This document shows, piece by piece, positions 1 to 8,274 of a stretch of DNA of 8,934 bases. The notes under the pieces were generated by a model. It made no database searches. It had not been told where the DNA came from and saw only the letters and a program-made list of their open reading frames with translations. The stretch is from an uncultured Lachnospiraceae bacterium. GTDB lineage: Bacteria > Bacillota > Clostridia > Lachnospirales > Lachnospiraceae. Within the stretch, counting starts at the first letter, position 1, and each line of letters starts with the position of its first letter. The stretch covers positions 1 to 8,934 of the forward strand of contig CAJUST010000035.1 of the NCBI GenBank assembly GCA_910589105.1, given 5' to 3'. The translations under genes and the position numbers were made by a program.

Positions 1-308
1 CGGGCCTTTACCCTATTGGAATCAAAATTTTGAACTTGTTTCGCAATTACCTATATTACATGATTACATATTTAGAATAAAATACCCATTCTTATTATAC
101 AAAAAAATAAAAAACTGTAAAGCAGGAACACTCCGTGTTTTGCAACTGTTTGATGGGAGAGCAGAATGGGGAGACGCCAAAATGGACAGAGGCCTGTATA
201 TAGAAAAATGATTTCTTTTGAGAAATTCCTTCCGCATGAATATTCCCTTTGTTTTTGGAAATAGTATGGAAATAAAAACATATATTCTGAAATAATGGTG
301 GTTTTATC
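1..308. other. AT-rich intergenic region upstream of MATE gene
   Basis: No credible gene is visible; short minus-strand reading frames here lack ribosome binding sites. The stretch holds a small hairpin (122-143) and a 6-bp inverted repeat (ATTTCT at 211-216 with AGAAAT at 221-226). The promoter of the downstream transporter should lie here, but no match is convincing. The best I see is TTGTTT (249-254) with TAAAAA (273-278) at 18 bp, which is weak. The transporter has a modest ribosome binding site, GGTGG at 297-301, seven bases before its ATG. What lies to the left of the window is unknown. Confidence 0.6.
122..143. repeat. Small hairpin, possible terminator of a left-hand gene
   Basis: GCA-g-GAACAC pairs with GTGTTTTGC around a TCC loop (nine pairs, one bulged G). 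There is no T-run directly after it on the + strand. On the - strand an AT-rich run rich in T follows about seven bases after the stem. It could be a remnant or weak terminator, but no gene in view needs one. Low confidence in function; the pairing itself is readable. Confidence 0.3.
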
Positions 309-1658
309 ATGGGAAAAAATGACACACAGTATCAAAAAATGCTATCCGCCCCAGTTCCAAAATTAGTTATATCTTTGGCTGTCCCGACAATGGTGAGTAT
401 GCTTGTGACTTCTATTTATAATGTGGCGGATGCTTATTTTGTTTCAAAATTGGGCACATACGCATCCGGCGCGGTTGGGATTGTATTTTCCTTAATGGCA
501 ATGATTCAGGCGATAGGATTTACAGTCGGCATGGGCGCAGGTAGCGCGATTTCAAGGCTTTTGGGAAAAAGGGAAACGGACAAGGCGCAGAAAATCGCAA
601 GCAGCGCTTTTGCGTTGTCCATTTTGTCAGGCGGGGCATTTTGCATCTTTGGGGTCTTTTTTCTGGAAAAGCTAATGGTCTGGCTGGGCGCGACGGAGTC
701 AATTCTTCCCTATGCAAAAGAATATGCGCGCTACATCTTGTATGTTGCCCCTGTAATGACGGCTTCTTTTGTTTTGAATAACCTGCTTCGGGCAGAGGGG
801 AAGACGAAACTTTCCATGATCGGGATTTTAGGCGGCAGTATTTTAAATATTGCGTTAGATCCTCTGTTTATTTTTGCGTTTGGCTTTGGGATACAGGGCG
901 CGGCGGCGGCGACGGCTGTCAGCCAGTGTGTGGGCTTTGTAATTCTATTGTTTTTCTTTATCCGGAAAAAAACAATTTTAAGGCTGTCTTTTAAAAATTT
1001 GTCTGCGGACGTTTCGCTTTATCGGGAATTTATTGCAAACGGAATGCCTTCTTTTTTCCGTCAGGGACTGGCGAGCGTATCTTCCATTGCGTTAAACCGC
1101 GTTGCGGCAGGCTACTCAGATGCGGCGGTTGCGGCAATGTCGATTGTGGGGAAAGTGTTTTTAATGGTCTATTGCGTTTTAATTGGGTTTGGGCAGGGAT
1201 ACCAGCCGGCGGCAGGGTATAATTACGGGGCAAAAGAATATGGCAGGGTGCGGCAGGCATACCGGTTTTTAATGGTTGCAGGGACAGTTGGCATGACATG
1301 TATCGGCGCGGCATTGTTTTGGGCGGCTCCTTTGCTGTTAAAACAATTTATACCAGAAGATGAAAAAGTGATTGAGATCGGCATACAGGCGCTTCGGATG
1401 CAATGTGTGGTTATGCCGCTTTTAACGCTTGGCATTGCCTGTAATATGACCTTTCAGGCAGTCGGGCAATCCGTGAAAGCGACAGTTTTAGCTTCTTTAA
1501 GGCAAGGGATTTTCTTTTTGCCATTTATCTGGGTTTTGCCCCGCCTGTTTGGGATTTACGGAATGGAAGCTGCGCAGCCGGCGGCGGATGCGGCGACTTT
1601 TTTAGTCTGTGTCCCTGTAATTTGGAAATTTATCAAAGATTTAAAAAAGGCAAAGTAA
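309..1658 (+). CDS. MATE family multidrug/toxin efflux transporter
   Basis: A 449-residue polytopic membrane protein of the multidrug and toxic compound extrusion family, which exports cationic drugs and metabolites using Na+ or H+ gradients across the cytoplasmic membrane. Its length and hydrophobic pattern fit the usual 12 transmembrane helices in two homologous halves. Family-typical features are the first helix with SLAVPTM (about residues 22-28) followed by YNVADAYFVSKLG (37-49), the GMGAGSAISRLLGK loop in the first half, LLRAEGKTK (about 159-167) leading into a glycine-rich helix with LNIALDPLFIF, and the second-half NGMPSFFRQG segment with GFGQGYQPAAGYNYGA. It resembles the MepA/NorM-like subgroup common in Clostridia. 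The ATG is preceded by GGTGG at seven bases; no better upstream start exists. It is monocistronic as far as visible: 109 bp and a possible promoter separate it from the next gene. The substrate cannot be read from the sequence. Confidence 0.93.
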   Translation: MGKNDTQYQKMLSAPVPKLVISLAVPTMVSMLVTSIYNVADAYFVSKLGTYASGAVGIVFSLMAMIQAIGFTVGMGAGSAISRLLGKRETDKAQKIASSAFALSILSGGAFCIFGVFFLEKLMVWLGATESILPYAKEYARYILYVAPVMTASFVLNNLLRAEGKTKLSMIGILGGSILNIALDPLFIFAFGFGIQGAAAATAVSQCVGFVILLFFFIRKKTILRLSFKNLSADVSLYREFIANGMPSFFRQGLASVSSIALNRVAAGYSDAAVAAMSIVGKVFLMVYCVLIGFGQGYQPAAGYNYGAKEYGRVRQAYRFLMVAGTVGMTCIGAALFWAAPLLLKQFIPEDEKVIEIGIQALRMQCVVMPLLTLGIACNMTFQAVGQSVKATVLASLRQGIFFLPFIWVLPRLFGIYGMEAAQPAADAATFLVCVPVIWKFIKDLKKAK

Positions 1659-1680
1659 AGTTTTGGCAAACTCCTTTTTT
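1659..1680 (+). terminator. Weak candidate terminator after MATE gene
   Basis: AGTTT (1659-1663) pairs with AAACT (1668-1672) around a TGGC loop and is followed by CC and six T (1675-1680). The stem is only five pairs and AT-rich, so termination would be inefficient. It begins just after the stop codon of the transporter gene. Confidence 0.35.
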
Positions 1681-1695
1681 GCCGCCGGATGGAAG

Positions 1696-1725
1696 TTGAA
1701 ATTGTTTTTGCAGGTTTCCTATGAT
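1696..1725 (+). promoter_or_regulatory. Candidate sigma-A promoter for the HipA-like gene
   Basis: TTGAAA (1696-1701) and TATGAT (1720-1725) are separated by 18 bp, a good match to the vegetative consensus. It sits 42 bp upstream of the kinase ATG and downstream of the weak terminator, suggesting the kinase is transcribed independently of the transporter. No operator-like palindrome of the kind a HipB would bind is evident around it. Confidence 0.5.
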
Positions 1726-1767
1726 AAAATAAATCAAAATCCGGTTTGGAGTAAATGAGGTGCGTGA

Positions 1768-2862
1768 ATGTCAAAAGAAATCTATGAAATTATGAATCAG
1801 GAAAGGAAAGTGGCGCGTATTGATGAAATGGGCCGCTGTAAAATCTATTATAAATCATTTATGCCATATAATTTATATCTTGAAGAAGAAGAAGATATTG
1901 ACTCTTTGGTGAATAATATCACAAATTTCAATTATTGGTGCGCGACAAGGGTTTTGACGTTAGACAGGAAGTATGCAAAGGAAATTTTAAACAGCATCGG
2001 GATGCTTCAAGCCGTCACAGACCGCGAACGGGCAAAAATTGCATTGTCATACCGCTGCGCATCACTGACAGATGTGTTCTGGGTAAAGAAAAAGGGGGAG
2101 TGCGTCACTTTTGAGGAGATTAATCTCTACGAAAACCATTTGGACAACACTTTTATTGACATTGCGCTCAAAGGAAGGCAATATACGGTTCAGAATGAAT
2201 CATTCGCGCGTGATTTAGCCACAAACGGGTGTTTCCCGAAAGCGTGGAAACGGGTGGAGGACGGATTTTTGCTGTTAAAGGACGGTGGGGAGGATGCGGT
2301 GGAACGGGAACTGCTTGCCAGCCAAATCTGCAGGTGTTTTGACGTTTCACAGGTTTTGTATGAGGAAGGCAGTTTCGATGGTGAAAAAGTCAGCGTCAGC
2401 GCCAATATCACTTCCAAGGAATATTCCATCGTTTCTATGGAAGCATTTGAAATTTATTCGCAAAACCATGGAAGGGATACAAAAAAATATATATTGGGTT
2501 TAGACCGTCACAACTACTATATGATGAATATTGTGGATTATCTGATTGGAAATACGGACAGGCATTGGGGGAATTGGGGAGTTTTCGTTAATAATTCTAA
2601 TAATAAACCGATGCGTCTCCATAAATTAATGGATTTTAATCAGGCATTCCATGCGTATGACACTGTAGAGGGAACAAATTGCCAGACGGCATTCCGTAAG
2701 CGCATGTCGCAAAAAGAAGCCGCAGTTTATGCCGTTAAAAAAGCAGGCTTAAACCAGAGGGCGCAGGTCAGAAAGGAAGTGTTTGATTATTTTCCGCAGT
2801 ATTATGAAATGTTTTGCAAACGGCTCTCTATTTTGAAAAAGGAAGAGCAAAAACACTTGTAA
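1768..2862 (+). CDS. HipA/CtkA-like serine/threonine protein kinase
   Basis: A 364-residue soluble protein with the kinase core of the HipA family (PI3/4-kinase-like fold). The middle holds a nucleotide-binding region: TNGCFPKAWKR (152-162), then LLLK with Lys171 as candidate ATP-binding lysine, and ERELLAS (179-185) as the following helix. The catalytic loop is GNTDRHWGNWG (261-271), in which Asp264 would be the catalytic base and Asn269 a metal ligand. LMDFN (287-291) supplies the metal-binding Asp289. This fits the HipA pattern N-x-D-R-H-x-x-N plus a later D-F. The N-terminal roughly 130 residues are not obviously a HipA N-domain and are unassigned. The ribosome binding site is TGAGGTG (1756-1762), seven bases upstream when measured from GAGG. 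HipA proteins normally pair with a HipB helix-turn-helix antitoxin encoded just upstream; none is visible here, so this belongs with orphan CtkA-like forms. Target and role (toxin, signalling, phage defence) are unknown. Confidence 0.75.
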   Translation: MSKEIYEIMNQERKVARIDEMGRCKIYYKSFMPYNLYLEEEEDIDSLVNNITNFNYWCATRVLTLDRKYAKEILNSIGMLQAVTDRERAKIALSYRCASLTDVFWVKKKGECVTFEEINLYENHLDNTFIDIALKGRQYTVQNESFARDLATNGCFPKAWKRVEDGFLLLKDGGEDAVERELLASQICRCFDVSQVLYEEGSFDGEKVSVSANITSKEYSIVSMEAFEIYSQNHGRDTKKYILGLDRHNYYMMNIVDYLIGNTDRHWGNWGVFVNNSNNKPMRLHKLMDFNQAFHAYDTVEGTNCQTAFRKRMSQKEAAVYAVKKAGLNQRAQVRKEVFDYFPQYYEMFCKRLSILKKEEQKHL

Positions 2863-2885
2863 AACGCTGGAAAATTCATTATACT
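2857..2885 (+). promoter_or_regulatory. Sigma-A-like promoter of the sialidase gene
   Basis: TTGTAA (2857-2862) and TATACT (2880-2885) lie 17 bp apart. The -35 hexamer overlaps the kinase stop codon. Transcription would begin near 2892, leaving a leader of about 67 bases before the ATG at 2959. This gives the sialidase its own transcript. No catabolite-control palindrome is obvious beside it. Confidence 0.6.
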
Positions 2886-2945
2886 AATATATAGATTAAA
2901 ACGAGTGAAAATGGGGGAAAAGAAGCGGTATTATCAGAAAAAGAG

Positions 2946-2951
2946 AAGGAG
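2946..2951 (+). promoter_or_regulatory. Ribosome binding site that fixes the sialidase start
   Basis: AAGGAG lies seven bases before ATG 2959. An in-frame GTG at 2905 would add 18 very basic residues ahead of the signal peptide and has no comparable ribosome binding site, so the ATG at 2959 is preferred. Confidence 0.85.
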
Positions 2952-2958
2952 AATAGGT

Positions 2959-5900
2959 ATGAAACAAAGATGGAAAAAAAGCATTGCGTACATAATGTCA
3001 TTCTGCATGTTGTTTGGGATCATGCAGACGGCGGCATGGGTGACGCCTGTCTATGCAGAGACAGCGGACGGAGAAGTGGACGAATCACAGGAAGGCATTC
3101 ATAGTGTAAGGTATTTGACAGGGGATTCGGGAAAGCAGTTTACGGACACAGACACATCTCCGGAATCCCATACGGACAGATTAACTGATTTTATTGCAGA
3201 GACTCAGAGCATGACATGGTCGGTAGAGTTCCAGACGACGGATACGAAGTTACAGTCCCTCCTTGCTTTAGAAAACAATGGCAATTATTTTGCTTTTTAT
3301 TTAAAAGATGGGAACAAAATAGGATTTGAAGCAAAAAATCCGGCATCGTCTGGGGTGGAAACCGTTACTTCTTTTTCAGATGGGAATTGGCATAAGGCAG
3401 AGTTTGAAATTATAAAAGGCGAAGCGGCTGTGATCAGATTAGACGATACGGAAGTGAAACGCGTAGAAAATCCCGTCTGTATCAGTGATTTGGCTTGGTC
3501 TCCCGCTGCATTTACGATTGGCGGAATGAATCATTATACCGGTAAAGGCGGCTGGCATTTTAATGGGAAGCTGCGTAATGTTGTCTGTAGCAAGACTGTT
3601 TCTCTCATGCCTAATCCGGTATGGGAACAAGTGAATCTTGCAGACAGCCGGATTCAGACGGGACAGAGTTTTCAGGAAGGCAGCATTCATATGACTTACC
3701 GCCTAAAAGAAGCATTTTCTGACCGCGTGACCGTGTTGACTGTTGGCGATTCTGAGATTTATGTGAATCCTTCCACAAAAAAACTAGGTCTTAAAGCGGG
3801 AAGCGTGATTGTGGAACAGGAAGCGCCGGATATTCATTTAGGGACTGCGAAGTGGCATAATCTGACTCTTACGAAAGAAGCTGACGGGATTTCTTTCTAT
3901 TTAGACGGGGAAGCATTGGGAAACGGCAGTTTTTCCGGAACGTTTGATGTGTCGGCAATTCAAAAAGGGGAATCTGTATATGGCGCAAAAACTCAGTTAT
4001 ATGATAGTGTTTTGACTCCGGCGCAGATTTCGGAACTGCATATGGACACGAAGTTTACTTCTTATCCCGATCCGACAGAGAAGTTGGAAGGATATTATAA
4101 AGGAGAGAACAGGGAGATTTTTAATGCGGGATTTGACGGTTCCGTTGCATACCGGATTCCGGCGATTGCGACTTCGAAAAAGACGGGGACGGTAATTGCG
4201 TCCATCGACAAGAGGTGGATTACAAACGCAGACACTGGAATTAACGACACAGTAGTGCGTAGAAGCGAGGACAATGGAGAGACTTGGGGACCGGTCATTC
4301 CGGCGATTGATATGCAGGACGATTGCGCTTATACGATTGATCCGGAGATCGTAGTGGACAATGATCCGCAAAGCCCTCATTACGGAAGGGTTTATATTTT
4401 GGTCGGCATGGCGCGCCGCGGCGTAAGCCTTTGGGGAGCGCAGGCCGGAACGGGATATAAGAAGATAAATGGAAAAGATTATCAGATTTTGTTAGATGAA
4501 GATGAGAATGAATATACGGTTCGGGAAAACGGAATTGTGTATGACAGTGAAGGAAATAAAACAGAATATCAGGTAGAAACAAGGGCGGAAGCTCCTTACA
4601 CGGATATGGGGCGTCTTTATAAAAGTGGGGAATATATTGGAAGCATCTATAAAGGGGACGCCGAACTGAGCATGGTAAATACCTATTATCTCTGGATGAC
4701 CTATAGCGATGACGATGGCGTGACATGGTCATTGCCAAAAGATTTGAATCCAATGGTAAAAGCTGACTGGATGACATTTTTTGGCACGGGTCCGGGCGCA
4801 GGCGCGCAGCTTCAAAGCGGACGGTTGATTTTTACGATGTATTGCATGACTTCCGCAAATCAGGCTTCCCATTTCAGTTCGTATAACGTTTATACAGACG
4901 ATCATGGGAAGACGTGGCATAGAGGAGCTTCCCCAAATGACATTTCAGAAACGGAAAATGCTACAAACAGCACGCGCGAATTAAATGAAAGCTGTATTGT
5001 GGAACTGGATAATGGCCATTTGATTCAGTTTATGAAAAATTCGACGCCTGAAGTTGCCATGGCAGTCAGTGTGACACAGGGAGAAAGCTGGGGCGAAGTG
5101 ACATACGCTCAAGGGATTCGTGAAGTTTACTGTGAAATGTCCGTTGTGCATTATGGGGATTTGTTTGATCCGGCAGACGGACAGACAAAAGAAGCGATTA
5201 TTTTTGCCAATCCAACCGGAAACGGAAGAAACCATGGACGGGTTAGGATCGCTTTTGTCAATGAAGACGATACGTTAGACTGGGCTTACGATAAATTAAT
5301 TGAGGAGAAAAATTTTTTGTATACTTCTTTGACAGTTATGGAAAATGGAATGATTGGCCTTATTTATGAAAATGAAAAAGGTGATTCTACGGCAGCGGCG
5401 TTTACCTCCTTTAGCCCACAGTATATTATGGATCCAAACAGATATGAAAATACGCCGCAGCCTTCCGCTATTGAAGTGGCGATCTTTGATGCTTCAGGGG
5501 CAGAAACAGATGCGCTTGTGGCGGGAAATAAGCTGTATATTGAAGTGGAATTTGACGATGTGGTATTTGCGGCAGGAAATGTTACATTAAATGTTTTAAT
5601 CGGAGATCAAACAAAAGAAGCGGCATTGATTGGAAATGTAAATGAAAATACGCTGGCATTTTCTTATCCAATTAGACAGGACGATAATGGAATTGTAACG
5701 GCGTTAGCGGAAGTGAACGTCAAGGAGGGCGGCGTGGCGGAAACAATCTATAATGCGCGCCTGACTGACAAACCTTTTGTGACTAAAACAGTGAGAGTAG
5801 GCAAAATCAGCGCGGAAGGTTTTGCAGAGCTGCCAACGGCTGGCATGACGGCGACGGCAGGGAGCGCGCATAGTGACGGAGCCGCGCAAAACGTATTAGA

Positions 5901-8208
5901 TGGAGACATTAATTCGCTTTGGCATACGAATTATGGCAACGACGAGGATAAGGCAAGTAACGGCGGGAGGCCGAAGCATTGGATTACGATAGATTTGGGC
6001 GGTTCTTATCTTGTAAGCGGTTTACAATATACGCCGAGGAAAACGGCCAATCCAAATGGGACGATTACGGAATATCAAATTGAGATCAGTACGGACGGAG
6101 AAACGTTCTATCCATATGAGCGGGGTGAGTGGAAGAAAGACAGCGCAGTAAAAACAGTATACTTTACGTTTGCGGCGGCTGCAGCTACACATGTGAGACT
6201 GCGGGCGTTAGAGACAAAAGATGATTTTGCATCAGCGGCGGAGATCCGGATGATCGGAAAAGCGCAGGATTCAGGGGCTGTAAACCGTTTAGAGTTAGCG
6301 CAGGAAGTTTTAAATTACGGTGACAAAACGGATATGTTTTCGGAACTGTATCCAGAGTTTTCAGAAGCGGTGGGAACGGCAAAGGAATTGTTGGAGGATT
6401 CATCTGTCAGCCAGCAACAGTTAGATGCGGCATTTGGAGCTCTACAGACGGCGAAAACACAGTCTTTCCAAACGATTGACGACGATATAGCGGCCGCAAT
6501 CGCAGATAAGAATGCGAAGGTTCCTGAGGAGTACAATATCACCTCATGGGCAGCTTACCGTAAGGCATGTGAAGCAGTGGAAAACCTGTCTGGGGAAACA
6601 GCGTTGGAAGAAAAACTGAAACTGTTTTTAAATTTGAAAGAAGCAGAGAAAAATCTGGTAAAACTAAATGTGGCGCTTGTGGAACACATAACGGTTTTGT
6701 CAAAAGATGATGTGAGGGAGCTTGAAGCAGGCAGCCAGTTACAATTATCGGCTGAAATAGAACCGGAAGATGCAGCCAATCAAGAAGTGGATTGGAACAG
6801 CGGCGATCCTAAAAAAGCGTCAGTAGACGAAAACGGTCTGGTGACGGCAATCGAAGAAGGGGACGTAACCATTACAGCGGAAGCGAAAGATGGAAGCGGG
6901 ATAACGGGAGACATTACGCTAAAAATTACTCCAGAGCCAACGACAGATCCAAAGAAACCAGTGACAAAGATAACCGTCACTTCTAAAGACGGCCAGAAGG
7001 AATTGACGATAGAAGATACATTGCAGTTGTTGGCTGAAATAGAGCCTGAGGATGCAACTAATCAAGAAGTGGATTGGAGCAGCAGCGATCCAAAAAAAGC
7101 GTCAGTAGACGAAAATGGTCTGGTGACGGCAATCGAAGAAGGCGACGTAGCCATTACAGCGGAAGCGAAAGATGGAAGCGGGATAACGGGAAACATTACG
7201 CTGAAAATTCAAGCGAAGCAGGAGGAAAACCCAGAAAAGCCAGTCGAAAGCGTAAGAATTACAGCAGCAGGCAATAAAACCAAACTTCAAATTCAGGAAC
7301 AAGTAAAATTGACGGCTGTCGTTATGCCTTGGGATGCCACAAATAAAAAAGTGGTTTGGGCCAGCAGTAAACCGAATATTGCATCGGTAGATACAAATGG
7401 CAATGTAAAAGCGCTTCGGGCAGGCAAAACAACGATAACTGCAAGACCTGCCGATGGAAAAGGAGGCGTTTCGGGAAGTATAGGGATTGAAGCGCTGCCA
7501 AGAAAAGTAACAGGCATTACAGTCATTGCGGCGGGAAACCGAAAAACCTTGACCGTAAATGAAACCGTAAAACTTACGGCATCGGTGAAGCCAACGGATG
7601 CGGCAAATAAAAAAGTGTCATGGAGCAGCGGCAATTCAAATATTGCATCCGTAGATGCAAACGGCAATGTAAAAGCGAAAGCAATAGGGGCTGTGGTGAT
7701 TACGGCAAAAGCATTAGATGGAAGCAATGTGAAGGGCAGCATTACGCTAAAAGTGGAACAAGGACTGCCGGAAGCCGGAGAAATTTTCCCTATAGAGAAC
7801 AGAAACTATAAAATTATTATTTCTTCTGCGACGGAAAAAACGGCAATGCTTTTAAAATCTTTGAAGAATACGAAGAAAAAAGTTTCCATAAAACCAAGCG
7901 TTTCGATTGAAGGACAGGATTATAAAATTACGGTAATTGGAGAAAAAGCATTCCAAAAAGACAAGAAAATGACGCAGGTGACGATTGGATCAAACGTAAC
8001 AAAAATTGGCAAAAACGCTTTTGCAAATTGTTCCAAATTGAAAAAAATAGTGATCGTATCCGATAAGATTACTAAAATTTACAAAAACGCGTTTAAAGGC
8101 ATTAAGAAAAATGCGCAAATTATTGTGCCGAAAAAGAAACTTAAAAGATATAAATTTCTGTTGAAGAAAGCAAAGCTCCCGAAATCGGTAAAAGTAAAGA
8201 GTAAATAA
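2959..8208 (+). CDS. Secreted multidomain GH33 exo-alpha-sialidase
   Basis: A 1749-residue secreted sialidase that would cleave terminal sialic acids from mucin or host glycans. Residues 1-33 are a signal peptide (cleavage likely after VYA). About 45-215 and 220-380 are two concanavalin-like jelly rolls (LamG/CBM40-like). About 385-845 is the GH33 propeller: YRIPAI with Arg399, DKRW with Arg419, acid/base Asp425, nucleophile-assisting Glu677, Arg757 in NGRNHG, nucleophile Tyr788, and Asp boxes at 436-443, 583-590 and 646-653. The inserted irregular region (about 470-580) and GTGPG resemble clostridial NanI/NanH. Residue 693, where the second triad arginine is expected, is Lys. An unassigned Ig-like segment (about 850-950) leads to an F5/8-type-C/CBM32-like domain (about 957-1102), two FIVAR-like helical segments (about 1107-1237), four Big_2 domains (about 1241-1323, 1335-1417, 1429-1513, 1517-1599) and a Lys-rich BspA-like leucine-rich end (about 1655-1749). 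No LPXTG or membrane anchor is present. It has its own promoter; no nan catabolic genes are nearby. Hydrolytic versus intramolecular trans-sialidase activity cannot be told apart here. Confidence 0.93.
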   Translation: MKQRWKKSIAYIMSFCMLFGIMQTAAWVTPVYAETADGEVDESQEGIHSVRYLTGDSGKQFTDTDTSPESHTDRLTDFIAETQSMTWSVEFQTTDTKLQSLLALENNGNYFAFYLKDGNKIGFEAKNPASSGVETVTSFSDGNWHKAEFEIIKGEAAVIRLDDTEVKRVENPVCISDLAWSPAAFTIGGMNHYTGKGGWHFNGKLRNVVCSKTVSLMPNPVWEQVNLADSRIQTGQSFQEGSIHMTYRLKEAFSDRVTVLTVGDSEIYVNPSTKKLGLKAGSVIVEQEAPDIHLGTAKWHNLTLTKEADGISFYLDGEALGNGSFSGTFDVSAIQKGESVYGAKTQLYDSVLTPAQISELHMDTKFTSYPDPTEKLEGYYKGENREIFNAGFDGSVAYRIPAIATSKKTGTVIASIDKRWITNADTGINDTVVRRSEDNGETWGPVIPAIDMQDDCAYTIDPEIVVDNDPQSPHYGRVYILVGMARRGVSLWGAQAGTGYKKINGKDYQILLDEDENEYTVRENGIVYDSEGNKTEYQVETRAEAPYTDMGRLYKSGEYIGSIYKGDAELSMVNTYYLWMTYSDDDGVTWSLPKDLNPMVKADWMTFFGTGPGAGAQLQSGRLIFTMYCMTSANQASHFSSYNVYTDDHGKTWHRGASPNDISETENATNSTRELNESCIVELDNGHLIQFMKNSTPEVAMAVSVTQGESWGEVTYAQGIREVYCEMSVVHYGDLFDPADGQTKEAIIFANPTGNGRNHGRVRIAFVNEDDTLDWAYDKLIEEKNFLYTSLTVMENGMIGLIYENEKGDSTAAAFTSFSPQYIMDPNRYENTPQPSAIEVAIFDASGAETDALVAGNKLYIEVEFDDVVFAAGNVTLNVLIGDQTKEAALIGNVNENTLAFSYPIRQDDNGIVTALAEVNVKEGGVAETIYNARLTDKPFVTKTVRVGKISAEGFAELPTAGMTATAGSAHSDGAAQNVLDGDINSLWHTNYGNDEDKASNGGRPKHWITIDLGGSYLVSGLQYTPRKTANPNGTITEYQIEISTDGETFYPYERGEWKKDSAVKTVYFTFAAAAATHVRLRALETKDDFASAAEIRMIGKAQDSGAVNRLELAQEVLNYGDKTDMFSELYPEFSEAVGTAKELLEDSSVSQQQLDAAFGALQTAKTQSFQTIDDDIAAAIADKNAKVPEEYNITSWAAYRKACEAVENLSGETALEEKLKLFLNLKEAEKNLVKLNVALVEHITVLSKDDVRELEAGSQLQLSAEIEPEDAANQEVDWNSGDPKKASVDENGLVTAIEEGDVTITAEAKDGSGITGDITLKITPEPTTDPKKPVTKITVTSKDGQKELTIEDTLQLLAEIEPEDATNQEVDWSSSDPKKASVDENGLVTAIEEGDVAITAEAKDGSGITGNITLKIQAKQEENPEKPVESVRITAAGNKTKLQIQEQVKLTAVVMPWDATNKKVVWASSKPNIASVDTNGNVKALRAGKTTITARPADGKGGVSGSIGIEALPRKVTGITVIAAGNRKTLTVNETVKLTASVKPTDAANKKVSWSSGNSNIASVDANGNVKAKAIGAVVITAKALDGSNVKGSITLKVEQGLPEAGEIFPIENRNYKIIISSATEKTAMLLKSLKNTKKKVSIKPSVSIEGQDYKITVIGEKAFQKDKKMTQVTIGSNVTKIGKNAFANCSKLKKIVIVSDKITKIYKNAFKGIKKNAQIIVPKKKLKRYKFLLKKAKLPKSVKVKSK
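6781..6927 (+). repeat. Big_2 coding repeat, copy A
   Basis: This stretch of the first Big_2 domain recurs 282 bp downstream at 7063-7209. I count 8 differences over 147 bp, so the two domains look like a recent in-frame tandem duplication of 94 codons. The third and fourth Big_2 domains are much more diverged from this pair. Confidence 0.9.
7063..7209 (+). repeat. Big_2 coding repeat, copy B
   Basis: Second copy of the 147-bp near-identical segment, in the second Big_2 domain. The 5' parts of the two domains are less alike than this 3' part, which suggests either an older duplication homogenised by recombination or relaxed constraint at the domain boundary. Confidence 0.9.
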
Positions 8209-8250
8209 GTGGGAAAACGCATAAGGGGCTTTGCGAAATAGAAAAAGTGA

Positions 8251-8272
8251 GAAAAAGCCCATCTATCTGGGC
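8251..8272 (-). terminator. Minus-strand-oriented hairpin with T-run
   Basis: GCCCA (8257-8261) pairs with TGGGC (8268-8272) around TCTATC. Read on the minus strand the hairpin is followed by TTTTTC, as in an intrinsic terminator; read on the + strand it is followed by A-rich sequence. It could block antisense transcription into the sialidase gene, or be incidental. No minus-strand gene is visible that needs it. Confidence 0.35.
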
Positions 8273-8274
8273 AA

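Noticed and set aside
2905..2958. GTG at 2905 as the sialidase start
   Set aside because: It adds 18 mostly basic residues before a normal signal peptide and lacks a good ribosome binding site, whereas ATG 2959 has AAGGAG at seven bases.
3997..4777. Minus-strand open frames opposite the sialidase catalytic domain
   Set aside because: They overlap conserved GH33 motifs on the + strand and have unnatural composition with no start context.
7293..7742. Minus-strand open frame of 149 codons
   Set aside because: It lies opposite the Big_2 repeats of the sialidase, has no ribosome binding site and shows no recognisable motif. Long antisense frames are expected opposite repetitive, Lys- and Ala-rich coding sequence.
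309..8208. A functional operon of transporter, kinase and sialidase
   Set aside because: Promoter-like sequences precede the kinase and the sialidase, gaps are about 100 bp, and the three functions share no evident pathway.
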